9,659 nucleotides of DNA from positions 10,049 to 19,707 of the forward strand of contig MEUM01000124.1 of the NCBI GenBank assembly GCA_001771735.1. Direction: 5' to 3'. The stretch comes from Caldifarciminota bacterium RBG_13_43_14. GTDB taxonomy: Bacteria; Hydrothermota; Tepidihabitantia; SM23-42. The stretch's first letter is position 1; the number at the start of each line of letters is the position of its first letter. The position numbers were made by a program, and so were the translations under genes. The notes under the pieces are model-generated. The model ran no database searches. It was not told where the DNA came from and saw only the letters and a program-made list of their open reading frames with translations. Shown one piece after another: positions 1-6,657 of the stretch.

Positions 1-27
1 AAATAACGCGAATAAAGAATGAAGGAG

Positions 28-141
28 ATCAGAAAATCAGATTACCAGTACGAAGATTATCAGAACATCAGCAAATCAGATATTAAATTCTGATATTCTG
101 GTCTGCCGGTATCCTGCCCACTGATCTTCTGATACCCTGAT
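28..141. repeat. 8-bp-period ATCAG / CTGAT array in inverted halves
   Basis: The left half has ATCAG starting at 28, 36, 59, 67 and 75. The right half has its reverse complement CTGAT at 90, 121, 129 and 137, with a one-mismatch unit CTGGT at 98. Spacing inside each run is exactly 8 bases (28-36; 59-67-75; 90-98; 121-129-137), and the two halves face each other around about position 84. The centre contains an ATCAGA/TCTGAT inverted pair (75-80 and 89-94) that could form a hairpin. No ORF covers it. It could be a lineage-specific intergenic repeat, a cluster of regulator sites or a structured RNA. The sequence shows the periodicity; the role is unknown. Confidence 0.7.
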
Positions 142-153
142 GTACTTTAATCC

Positions 154-186
154 GTTAATTACCCAATTACCATTTACTAATTACTG
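154..186 (+). repeat. 33-bp AT-rich interspersed repeat, copy 1
   Basis: This is the first of three copies of a 33-base element in the window, the others being at 194-226 and, inverted, at 6648-6680. It begins GTTAATTAC and ends in TTTACTAATTACTG. It aligns without gaps to copy 2, with 27 of 33 positions identical by eye. Copies 1 and 2 lie 40 bases apart start to start in the non-coding leader of the alcohol dehydrogenase gene. Confidence 0.75.
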
Positions 187-193
187 ACTATTT

Positions 194-226
194 GTCAATT
201 ACGTAATTGCCAATTACTAATTACGG
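194..226 (+). repeat. 33-bp AT-rich interspersed repeat, copy 2
   Basis: This copy aligns without gaps to copy 1 (154-186) and to the reverse complement of 6648-6680, with 29 of 33 positions identical to the latter by eye. It carries the shared core CCAATTACTAATTACG. It ends 16 bases before the -35 element of the downstream promoter, so it could influence expression, but nothing shows that directly. Confidence 0.75.
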
Positions 227-241
227 AATCAGAGGTGGTTC

Positions 242-269
242 TTGATTCCCATAGGAACATCATTATAAT
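242..269 (+). promoter_or_regulatory. Predicted sigma70-type promoter abutting the dehydrogenase start codon
   Basis: A perfect -10 box TATAAT (264-269) lies 16 bases after a TTGATT -35 element (242-247). The expected transcription start, about seven bases past the -10 box, falls on or beside the ATG at 275. If both promoter and start codon are right, the mRNA is essentially leaderless, which fits the lack of a Shine-Dalgarno sequence close to 275. The AGAGGTGG at 231-238 is too far upstream to serve that codon. The assignment rests on consensus matching only. Confidence 0.45.
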
Positions 270-274
270 GATCC

Positions 275-1285
275 ATGAAGGCGATGCAGTTGAGCAAGCA
301 AGCTCCGCTTGAAACAAAACCCTTACAAATGTGTGAATTACCAGTACCCGAGCCGGCCGAAAACCAGGTACGCATTAAAATTAATGTTTGCGGTGCCTGC
401 CGTACTGATTTACACATCGTTGAGGGTGAACTGCCCGCGCATAAAATACCGCTGATTATCGGCCATCAAATCATTGGCCGTATTGATAAGCTTGGTAAAG
501 CAGTCAACCGTTGGCAATTAAATGATCGAGTTGGAGTGCCCTGGCTTTATCGAACCTGCGGCCAGTGCCCTTACTGCCTTCAATCAAGAGAAAACCTCTG
601 CGATCGACCAATGTTCACCGGCTATGATGCAGATGGCGGTTTTGCTGAATATATGGTTGTTGATGAAAATTTCACTTACTCGATACCTGTAATTTATCAT
701 GACACTGAAGCCGCTCCCCTGTTATGTGCCGGCGTCATCGGCTATCAGGCATTCAAAGCAACGAATCTCAAAAGTCCCGGTCGGCTTGGTCTTTTTGGTT
801 TCGGGTCATCCGCTCATATTCTGCTCCAGGTCGCACAGCATCTTGGCCATGAATGTTTTGTTGTCTCCAGGACCGATCGTGAACTGGAACTGGCTAAAAA
901 TTTGGGAGCGGTCTGGACCGGCTCTATTGATGACAATTGCGGCACCGAGCTCGATGCGGTAATTGTCTTCGCGCCAAGTGGTGAAGTAATGGTCAAGGCT
1001 TTATCAAAAATCCATAAAGGCGGGATCGTGGTCTCGGCCGGGATCTATGCTACATCCTTACCTGGATTTGAATACTCTGGTATTTATCCGGAGAAAATCC
1101 TTACCTCGATCGCCCATACTACCCGGGCAAATGTCCGGGAATTCATGAAAATAGCCGGAGATTTTAAGATAGAAACTCATATCAACGAATACCCGCTTGA
1201 GCAAGTAAATCAAGCCCTGCTCAACATAAAGAATTCGTCGGTGTCGGGATCGACGGTCATCAAAATGAGTATTACTACGTATTGA
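275..1285 (+). CDS. Zinc-dependent alcohol dehydrogenase, MDR superfamily
   Basis: This is a predicted cytosolic NAD(P)-dependent oxidoreductase interconverting alcohols and aldehydes; the substrate is unknown. The 336 residues match the usual MDR alcohol dehydrogenase length. Catalytic zinc ligands visible by family pattern are C42 (in ACRTDLH), H64 (in GHQIIG) and C151 (in LLCAGVIGY). The structural zinc lobe has the four-cysteine set C95, C98, C101 and C109. The nucleotide-binding Rossmann loop is GLFGFGSSAH, about 172-181. GHQ in place of the more common GHE is, as I recall it, typical of one AdhP-like zinc-alcohol-dehydrogenase subfamily. The ATG at 275 is chosen because MKAMQL matches the usual N terminus of that subfamily. 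No Shine-Dalgarno is near it, but a promoter abuts it. The gene lies 36 bases before a kinase gene with which it has no obvious functional link. Family assignment is firm; substrate and cofactor preference are not. Confidence 0.93.
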   Translation: MKAMQLSKQAPLETKPLQMCELPVPEPAENQVRIKINVCGACRTDLHIVEGELPAHKIPLIIGHQIIGRIDKLGKAVNRWQLNDRVGVPWLYRTCGQCPYCLQSRENLCDRPMFTGYDADGGFAEYMVVDENFTYSIPVIYHDTEAAPLLCAGVIGYQAFKATNLKSPGRLGLFGFGSSAHILLQVAQHLGHECFVVSRTDRELELAKNLGAVWTGSIDDNCGTELDAVIVFAPSGEVMVKALSKIHKGGIVVSAGIYATSLPGFEYSGIYPEKILTSIAHTTRANVREFMKIAGDFKIETHINEYPLEQVNQALLNIKNSSVSGSTVIKMSITTY

Positions 1286-1308
1286 CGATTCCCTCTTTTT
1301 TTGGTTAT

Positions 1309-1314
1309 TATAAT
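1309..1314 (+). promoter_or_regulatory. Possible -10 box directly before the PilS-like kinase
   Basis: A perfect TATAAT ends seven bases before the ATG at 1322, the same geometry as at the dehydrogenase gene. The only -35-like match, TTGACG at 1282-1287, overlaps the dehydrogenase stop codon and is 21 bases away, which is longer than normal. The promoter is therefore doubtful and read-through from the dehydrogenase is equally possible. If it is real, it rules out the alternative in-frame TTG start at 1301. Confidence 0.25.
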
Positions 1315-1321
1315 TAAAAAT

Positions 1322-2926
1322 ATGAATAAGAAAATATTATTATCTTTGCGCTTTGTACTTATTTTTGCCACGATAATGGTGCTCAACTATTCACATAATG
1401 GCTTAAATGTGTTATCACCCGGATATACGCTTGCTCTTATTTACCTCTTATCCAATCTTATCCTTTTTTTCATCCCGGAAAAAACGCTCAATAGAAATAT
1501 CGCATCATTTTCCATTTTCCTTTTTGATATATTGACGATCTCGCTGGCGATTTATTTTTCCCAGGGCGCCCAAACCGATCTCTATCTCGTCTATTTCCTG
1601 GTTATTTTTATGGCATCGGTCGGTCAGAATATGAACGGCAGCATACCAATAGCAATTGTCGCCTGTTTGATATACGGTTGGATCATTTACCGGGCAAATC
1701 CCGGTATTTCACTTCTCGACTCGCGGATACTTATTCGAATACCTTTTCTTTTCATGATCGCGCTTTTCAGCAGCTATTGGTCGCAATCGACCCGGCGGGA
1801 ACTGAAGAAAAAGGAGGAGCTGGAACGTTTCAATCGCGAATTGGAAAAAGAAGTAGCGCGGGTTGTAGCCGAGGAGATCGAATTACGTCAATATTCTGAA
1901 AAGATCATTAATTGTGTTTCCAGCGGTGTGATCGCGATCCGTGATGACGGCGTTATTACGACGCTCAATCCCGAAGCGCTGCGCGTTTTCGATCTAACTA
2001 CCGATGCAGTTGGATTCAATATTAATCAATATGAATTTTTATTTCCACTCTGGGAAAAAATGCAAGCCACAGTTGCATCACAATCTACCGTCGCGCGTGA
2101 CGAAATAACCCTAAAAATACAGAGCCGAGAAGTACCGATCGGATTTTCGCTTTCGCCGATCAGTGGTGCGACCGGAAGATTTTCCGGCTGCGTAGCAATA
2201 TTTAAAGATCTGTCCGAGATCCGTGCCCTTGAACAGCAGTTGAAGCATGCTGAGCAGCTCGGCTATATAGGAAAAATGGCAAGCTGGGTAGCCCATGAGA
2301 TCCGCAACCCTTTAACGGCGATCGATGGCTTTGCGCAATTACTGGAAACCACCGTGGACCATGATAAAATAATGAAGTACTCGTCCGAAATCCATAAAGG
2401 ATCTCAAAGAATAAGCTATATTATTGAAGATATTCTTGCATTTGCCCGGACCAAGAGAAAAATTGAATATATGGAAGTTGATCTAAAAAAGATCATCGAA
2501 TCGATCGCAAAAAGTATGCCCAATATAAAAATCAATGTTTCCGGGATTTTAAGCCCGGTATGCCAAGGTGAAAGCGAATCATTAAGACGGATTTTCATTA
2601 ATTTGATCAGTAATAGCGCTGAGGCGATTGATGAAAACGGTCAGATCTGGATAGATTTCAAAGAAGCCGAGGGTCATATAATAACTGAAATACGGGACAA
2701 TGGAAGCGGAATCAGTGATGAAGACTTGAAAAAAATGTTCACGCCATTTTTCACAAGGAAACAACGCGGAACCGGTCTGGGACTATCGATTGTCATAAAA
2801 ATTCTTAAAGAACATGGCGGTCGCATTGAAATAGACAGTAAAAAAGGGCTTGGCACAACATGCCGCGTCTTCATTCCTACGAATGCAACAAGAGAAACTG
2901 TAAATAATAAAAAGGAGGAAATGTGA
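1322..2926 (+). CDS. Membrane-bound PAS sensor histidine kinase, PilS-like
   Basis: This is a predicted inner-membrane histidine kinase of 534 residues. Six hydrophobic segments (about 5-23, 35-52, 61-79, 86-101, 107-123 and 136-153) have almost no extracytoplasmic domain. They are followed by a charged coiled coil (about 157-195), a PAS domain (about 193-300), a HisKA dimerisation helix with phosphoacceptor H325 in HEIRNPLTAI, and an HATPase domain. The latter has N-box N427/N431, G1 DNGSGI (D459), F-box FTPFFT and G2 GTGLGLSI (about 483-490). No core catalytic motif is missing. Six-TM plus PAS plus HisKA at about 530 residues is the architecture of PilS, and the operon ends in pilT, so a pilus-related role is inferred. 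The ATG at 1322 is preferred to the in-frame TTG at 1301. The stop overlaps the next start, so the next product is the likely phosphorylation partner. PilS orthology is not proven; a general NtrB/AtoS-type kinase is the alternative. Confidence 0.88.
   Translation: MNKKILLSLRFVLIFATIMVLNYSHNGLNVLSPGYTLALIYLLSNLILFFIPEKTLNRNIASFSIFLFDILTISLAIYFSQGAQTDLYLVYFLVIFMASVGQNMNGSIPIAIVACLIYGWIIYRANPGISLLDSRILIRIPFLFMIALFSSYWSQSTRRELKKKEELERFNRELEKEVARVVAEEIELRQYSEKIINCVSSGVIAIRDDGVITTLNPEALRVFDLTTDAVGFNINQYEFLFPLWEKMQATVASQSTVARDEITLKIQSREVPIGFSLSPISGATGRFSGCVAIFKDLSEIRALEQQLKHAEQLGYIGKMASWVAHEIRNPLTAIDGFAQLLETTVDHDKIMKYSSEIHKGSQRISYIIEDILAFARTKRKIEYMEVDLKKIIESIAKSMPNIKINVSGILSPVCQGESESLRRIFINLISNSAEAIDENGQIWIDFKEAEGHIITEIRDNGSGISDEDLKKMFTPFFTRKQRGTGLGLSIVIKILKEHGGRIEIDSKKGLGTTCRVFIPTNATRETVNNKKEEM
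2913..2918 (+). promoter_or_regulatory. Strong ribosome binding site deciding a GTG start
   Basis: AGGAGG lies four bases before the GTG at 2923, inside the last codons of the kinase gene. It supports a GTG start whose GTGA overlaps the kinase TGA stop, an arrangement typical of translational coupling. Confidence 0.8.
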
Positions 2927-3282
2927 ATAAAAAAATATTGATTTGTGATGATGAAGAATCGATCAGGCTGCTGCTTACGGAAACTTTAAAAGATTATTAT
3001 ACCATCACCGAAGCAGCGGATGGCCATGAAGCCCTAAAACTTATTACCAAAGAAAATTTTGATCTTTTAATCATCGACATCAAAATGCCGGGAACTCATG
3101 GGCTGGAAGCGATCGAACGTATTCGGGAACGCAACCAAGAGATTCCAATAATCATCTGCTCGGCATACCGTCTTATGGAAGATGATATAATAGTTAAGAC
3201 TTCGGATGTCAACGCGTTCATCACCAAGCCGATCGATATCAAGCAACTTAAAATGAAAGTCGCTGAGGTAATCGGGTCATAA
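2923..3282 (+). CDS. Single-domain (CheY-like) response regulator
   Basis: This is a receiver-only protein of 119 residues. Conserved receiver residues are visible: acidic pocket D9/D10 in LICDDEE, phosphoacceptor D52 in IDIKMP, S80 at the Thr/Ser switch position, and K102 in the TKP motif. There is no DNA-binding, enzymatic or AAA+ domain: the gene stops right after the last receiver helix. It starts with GTG, overlaps the kinase gene by four bases behind a strong Shine-Dalgarno sequence, and abuts the next gene with no spacer. The upstream kinase is therefore the natural partner (inference). In PilS/PilR systems the regulator normally carries sigma54-activator and DNA-binding domains. Their absence here points to an output by protein-protein contact, perhaps with the MshEN or PilT products, or to a relay intermediate. 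Confidence 0.92.
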   Translation: MNKKILICDDEESIRLLLTETLKDYYTITEAADGHEALKLITKENFDLLIIDIKMPGTHGLEAIERIRERNQEIPIIICSAYRLMEDDIIVKTSDVNAFITKPIDIKQLKMKVAEVIGS

Positions 3283-3876
3283 ATGAAGATCGGCGAACTT
3301 TTAATAAAAAACGGAATAATCACCGAAGAACAACTAAATGAAGCATTAGCCCTTCAGAAAGATCAGAATAAAAAGCTGGGCGAAATTCTGATCGATCTTG
3401 GTTACATATCATTAAAAGATCTGGTATGGATGATCAGTGAACAAGCTGATATTCCTTTCGTTGAGATCAAACCGGAAATGCTCGATGTCAAACTCATCAA
3501 CAGCTTTCCTGAAATTATTTTACAGAAAAACTCGATCCTGCCAATCTATGAAACTGATCAAACAATATATATAGCCGTAGCTGATCCGACCGACCAGAAC
3601 TCAATTAATGCCCTACGCTCTTATACTGACAAACAAATCATCGCATCCGGGGCTGAAGCCGGCGAGATCCATCAGATGCTTGACAAATTCTATTTATCCC
3701 AGCATACCGATAAAGTTCTAACCGCGAAAGCACCTAATAAGAATATTATCCAAATAACTAGCGATCAAGCGACGGTTAAAACTACCGATGAATCAGGAAA
3801 AGCAAAAGTCTCCAAAGCAAAGATCAATATTATCATTAATCTCAGCAATGACCAGGGAGGGAAGCATAATGAATGA
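3283..3876 (+). CDS. Stand-alone MshEN / type II secretion GspE N-terminal domain protein
   Basis: This 197-residue cytosolic protein has no ATPase domain. Residues 2-25 and 31-54 are two 24-residue motifs separated by exactly five residues. Each starts K-[IL]-G, keeps G at motif position 10 and L at position 17, and ends in Q at position 24. That is the geometry of the c-di-GMP-binding MshEN domain described for MshE and related ATPases; Lys replaces the usual first Arg in both. Residues 55-138 match the rest of the GspE N-terminal fold, including LPIYETDQTIYIAVADP. A polar Lys/Thr-rich tail (about 140-197) ends with a short hydrophobic patch, INIIINL. In MshE/PilB/GspE proteins this domain is fused to a hexameric ATPase. 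Here it is free and overlaps pilT by eight bases, so it may be a separate regulator or adaptor of PilT (inference). The ATG follows the preceding stop directly, with no good Shine-Dalgarno, suggesting translational coupling. Nucleotide binding is predicted only. Confidence 0.87.
   Translation: MKIGELLIKNGIITEEQLNEALALQKDQNKKLGEILIDLGYISLKDLVWMISEQADIPFVEIKPEMLDVKLINSFPEIILQKNSILPIYETDQTIYIAVADPTDQNSINALRSYTDKQIIASGAEAGEIHQMLDKFYLSQHTDKVLTAKAPNKNIIQITSDQATVKTTDESGKAKVSKAKINIIINLSNDQGGKHNE
3855..3860 (+). promoter_or_regulatory. Ribosome binding site deciding the pilT start
   Basis: GGGAGG lies eight bases before the ATG at 3869, inside the end of the MshEN gene. It favours 3869 over the in-frame ATG at 3788. 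The latter would add 27 residues with no counterpart in PilT proteins and a long overlap with the upstream gene. Confidence 0.75.
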
Positions 3877-4900
3877 AATGCATAAACTCCTGAAACATAC
3901 GGTTGATTCTCATGCAAGCGATTTACATCTGAGCACAGGTTCACCAGTAATGATGAGAGTACATGGCTCGATGCAAAAATCAAATGAAAATATCCTTAAT
4001 CCGGAAAAGGCCCGTAATTTAATTGATCAAATCTTAACACCTGAACAGAACGAATTGCTGTTGAAGAATTTTGAACTGGATTTTTCTTATGAAGTTCCGG
4101 GTATTGGGCGCTTCCGAGTCAATGTGTTTTTGCAGCGACTGGGGTTAGGCGCCGTCTTTCGAGTAATCCCTGAAACTATATTAAGCATGAAAGATCTTGG
4201 ATTACCTGATACGATTCGGGATCTGATCGATCTGGAAACCGGTTTGATAGTCGTTACTGGGCCAACCGGCTGCGGTAAAAGCACCACTTTGGCGTCCATG
4301 ATCGACTATATAAACACTGAAAAGAATGGTCATATAATAACGATCGAAGATCCGATCGAATTCATACATGTCTCGAAAAATTGCATTGTAAATCAACGCG
4401 AAATCGGCAGTACAACCATTTCTTTTGCCAATGCTCTGCGCAGTGCCCTGCGCGAAGATCCGGATTATGTGCTTGTCGGCGAAATGCGTGATCTGGAAAC
4501 TATATCCCTTGCCTTGACCGCGGCGGAAACCGGACATCTGGTTTTCGGTACATTACATACGTCCAGTGCACCCAAGACGATCACCAGGGTAATCGATGTG
4601 TTCCCGGGCGGTGATCAGGACCGGATCCGCGTTCAATTGTCCGAATCACTACAGGGAGTGATCGCCCAGCGTCTTTATCCACGCCGCGATATAGTAGGTC
4701 GGATTGCGGCTTATGAAATAATGATCGCCACCCAGGCGGTACGTAACATCATCCGGGAAAAGAAGATCTTTCAGATCGAATCCGTGATCCAAACCGGACG
4801 ACAGCAGGGCATGCAGAATTTGGAGCAAGCAAAACGCCGTTTGGTTTCCGAAGGTAAATTGTCCTCTCAGTACATCGAAGATAAAACAACACTGTATTAA
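3869..4900 (+). CDS. pilT: Type IV pilus retraction ATPase PilT
   Basis: This is a cytosolic hexameric ATPase that powers depolymerisation of type IV pili, as in twitching, adhesion and DNA uptake. Its 343 residues match typical PilT length. It has the N-terminal PAS-like region (SHASDLHLSTG, about 14-24), Walker A GPTGCGKST (131-139, K137), Asp-box IEDPIEF (159-165), Walker B ending VLVGEMRD with E205, and His-box TGHLVFGTLHT (H230). It also has the C-terminal motif AVRNIIREKK (about 290-299), matching the AIRNLIRE retraction signature that separates PilT from extension ATPases. All catalytic elements are intact. It is the last gene of the kinase, receiver, MshEN and pilT cluster and overlaps the MshEN gene by eight bases. 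No pilin, pilC or pilB gene is in the window. PilU or a PilT paralogue is possible but less likely, given the length and the retraction motif. Confidence 0.95.
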   Translation: MNEMHKLLKHTVDSHASDLHLSTGSPVMMRVHGSMQKSNENILNPEKARNLIDQILTPEQNELLLKNFELDFSYEVPGIGRFRVNVFLQRLGLGAVFRVIPETILSMKDLGLPDTIRDLIDLETGLIVVTGPTGCGKSTTLASMIDYINTEKNGHIITIEDPIEFIHVSKNCIVNQREIGSTTISFANALRSALREDPDYVLVGEMRDLETISLALTAAETGHLVFGTLHTSSAPKTITRVIDVFPGGDQDRIRVQLSESLQGVIAQRLYPRRDIVGRIAAYEIMIATQAVRNIIREKKIFQIESVIQTGRQQGMQNLEQAKRRLVSEGKLSSQYIEDKTTLY

Positions 4901-4995
4901 AGAATTTCCAACATTCTACCTTTGCACCTTTTCATGAAGTTTGACCTGGTTCTTTGCCGAGTAAACTCCGCCACGACAAATTCTCGTCAGCATAC

Positions 4996-5039
4996 TGTGG
5001 GAGCGGCTTTCTAGCCGGGATAAGTTAGGAGAGCCCACA
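4996..5039. repeat. REP-like nested hairpin
   Basis: An inner perfect stem CGGCT/AGCCG (5004-5008 and 5013-5017, loop TTCT) is nested inside an outer pair TGTGGG/CCCACA (4996-5001 and 5034-5039). The unit TGTGGGAGCGGCTTTCTAGC resembles REP-type hairpins that recur between genes in many bacterial genomes. Only one copy is visible here, so repeat status is inferred from form. Confidence 0.5.
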
Positions 5040-5045
5040 TCACTT

Positions 5046-5074
5046 GTCCGCCTTTCCTGTCCGCCTTTGGCGGA
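5046..5074. repeat. GTCCGCCTTT direct repeat with a TCCGCC/GGCGGA hairpin
   Basis: GTCCGCCTTT occurs at 5046-5055 and again at 5059-5068. The second copy runs into a perfect six-base-pair stem TCCGCC-TTT-GGCGGA (5060-5074), followed by purine-rich GGAGGAGGACC. It looks like a small GC-rich intergenic element. It lacks the T-run expected of an intrinsic terminator. Confidence 0.55.
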
Positions 5075-5114
5075 GGAGGAGGACCAGGGAACCCGGCTTC
5101 AGTCCTTCCGTATC

Positions 5115-5142
5115 TTGACATTTTTTAATAATATCATATAAT
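5115..5142 (+). promoter_or_regulatory. Consensus sigma70-type promoter for the two-PAS kinase
   Basis: A perfect TTGACA (5115-5120) and a perfect TATAAT (5137-5142) are separated by 16 bases. The predicted start near 5149 gives a leader of about 36 bases before the ATG at 5185. The leader has no clear Shine-Dalgarno sequence. Confidence 0.75.
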
Positions 5143-5184
5143 ATATTAAAAGTAGTTTACTAATAGAAGTAGATAATTACGCTT

Positions 5185-6657
5185 ATGATAAGAAAAGTGA
5201 ATCGAAAAACCACAAGAGGCATCTCAAAGAAAAAAGTCATTGCCCTATCTCCAATGTTGAATATAGATCAGATCTTCGATGCGATCCTTAAAGCGTGCAA
5301 CGATGCGATATTCATTACCAACCAAAAGCGCAAGATCGTTTTGGTCAATCCGGCTGCCGAGAAACTCTTTTCTTTAAAACGGGATAAAATAATCGGTCGG
5401 GAATGTCATAAGATCCTCTATGGCCAAAAAATACCTCATAAAGCATGTCCGTTACAAAATATGCTCAAAACTAAACAAAAAAACTTTATGGAGATTTATC
5501 TAGATAAACATAATAAATGGCTCAGATGGACGATAATCCCGATATTCGATCCCCATGGTAATATTATATATTTTCTTCATGATGCAAGTGATATCACCAA
5601 ATTAAAGATTCAAGCGGATATTATCAAAAAAGAACGCTTTAAACTTCTGGAATTATTTGAGAACCTGCCCTTAATGGCATATAGTATTTCCCGTGATGGT
5701 AAGATATTGGACTGCAATGTGACTGCATGGAGGACTTTAGAATATAAGAACAAAGCCGAATTGCTCAATAAATCATTGATCAAAACTATCTATCCGTATT
5801 CCTCGAGAGCTAAAGCAAAGAAACTCTTTAAAATATGGAAAAAATATGGTAAGATTAAAAACGAAGAACTTCAAGTAATAACAAAAAAAGGAAAGATACT
5901 TGACGTTCTATTAAATGTTGACACGATCTATGATCATACTGGTAAATCGCTTTATAGCATCTCTACGCAGATCGATTACACTGAACGGAAAAAGCTCCTC
6001 GAAAATGTCAAAACTGCACTCAGCGAAAAAGAAACCTTGCTTAAGGAAATTCATCACCGGGTCAAGAACAATCTCCAGATAATATCAAGCCTGCTAAATC
6101 TCCAGGCGGTAAATATAAATGATCCCCAAATCCGTCGGCATCTGTTTGACAGTCAAAACCGAATAAAGTCAATGGTATTGGTCCACGAAAAACTATATGA
6201 ATCCGAAGATCTCGCTCACATTCAACCGCGGGAGTACTTCGGCACTCTGGCTAAATTCGTGTATAGTTTCTATGGAATAAAAATGAGTCAAATCGTCCTT
6301 GAACTGGATATTGATGACATATTGACAGAAATTGATACTGCTATTCCCTGCGGTCTGATAGTAAACGAACTTCTTTCCAATGCATTGAAATACGCTTTTC
6401 CTTCTGACTTCGCGGTAAAAAAACCTGTGATTCATATTACCTTTAGACGAGTTGATAATAACAAAATTTTATTCAGAATTAGTGATAATGGCATTGGTCT
6501 GTCTGAATCACTGGATATCAAAAACACCAAAACACTGGGCCTTCAGTTAGTATACGCCCTTGCCAAGCAATTGAATGGGCAAGTGAAACTCGACCGAAAA
6601 CACGGCACCGGCATCACCATCATTTTCAAAGACACAAAAGAAGAAAAGCGTAATTAG
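5185..6657 (+). CDS. Soluble PAS-PAS sensor histidine kinase, HisKA_2 family
   Basis: This cytoplasmic histidine kinase has 490 residues and no membrane segment. A basic N terminus is followed by PAS1 (about 25-140) and PAS2 (about 150-268). The HisKA_2 dimerisation domain (about 280-360) has EIHHRVKNNLQ, with the phosphoacceptor most likely H291 of the HRVKN motif. The C-terminal HATPase has N-box N394/N399 in NELLSNALKYAFP, G1 DNGIGL (D434) and LGLQLV (about 451-456). PAS1 carries C74 and a CPL motif (C88), a cysteine pattern seen in some PAS sensors. The kinase core closely resembles that of the gene at 7528, so the two are paralogues. It has its own consensus promoter and no ribosome binding site of note. 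Its last codons and TAG stop lie inside a 33-base repeat. The nearest regulator is the NarL-type gene at 6862, a plausible partner (inference). The signal is unknown. Confidence 0.92.
   Translation: MIRKVNRKTTRGISKKKVIALSPMLNIDQIFDAILKACNDAIFITNQKRKIVLVNPAAEKLFSLKRDKIIGRECHKILYGQKIPHKACPLQNMLKTKQKNFMEIYLDKHNKWLRWTIIPIFDPHGNIIYFLHDASDITKLKIQADIIKKERFKLLELFENLPLMAYSISRDGKILDCNVTAWRTLEYKNKAELLNKSLIKTIYPYSSRAKAKKLFKIWKKYGKIKNEELQVITKKGKILDVLLNVDTIYDHTGKSLYSISTQIDYTERKKLLENVKTALSEKETLLKEIHHRVKNNLQIISSLLNLQAVNINDPQIRRHLFDSQNRIKSMVLVHEKLYESEDLAHIQPREYFGTLAKFVYSFYGIKMSQIVLELDIDDILTEIDTAIPCGLIVNELLSNALKYAFPSDFAVKKPVIHITFRRVDNNKILFRISDNGIGLSESLDIKNTKTLGLQLVYALAKQLNGQVKLDRKHGTGITIIFKDTKEEKRN

Larger units (their letters stand above)
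4901..5114. other. Non-coding spacer after pilT
   Basis: I see no convincing gene on either strand here. The spacer is more GC-rich in its second half than the flanking AT-rich DNA and holds the hairpin repeats listed separately. No hairpin is followed directly by a T-run, so I cannot name a rho-independent terminator for the pil operon. Confidence 0.6.

Noticed and set aside
2..22. Possible tail of an upstream gene ending in TGA at 20-22
   Set aside because: Only six codons are visible and they match nothing recognisable, so no feature can be supported.
1294..1302. T-run after the dehydrogenase as an intrinsic terminator
   Set aside because: No stable GC-rich hairpin directly precedes the T-run.
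1301..1321. TTG start for the PilS-like kinase, seven residues upstream
   Set aside because: The ATG at 1322 gives a normal N terminus before the first membrane segment; the TTG has no ribosome site and lies within the T-run and TATAAT region.
3788..3868. In-frame N-terminal extension of pilT from ATG 3788
   Set aside because: It adds 27 residues with no PilT counterpart, overlaps the MshEN gene heavily, and has no ribosome site as good as the one serving 3869.
4901..5184. CRISPR array or small RNA in the pilT spacer
   Set aside because: The repeats are too few, too short and not regularly spaced, and no CRISPR-like repeat-spacer unit or recognisable RNA family is seen.
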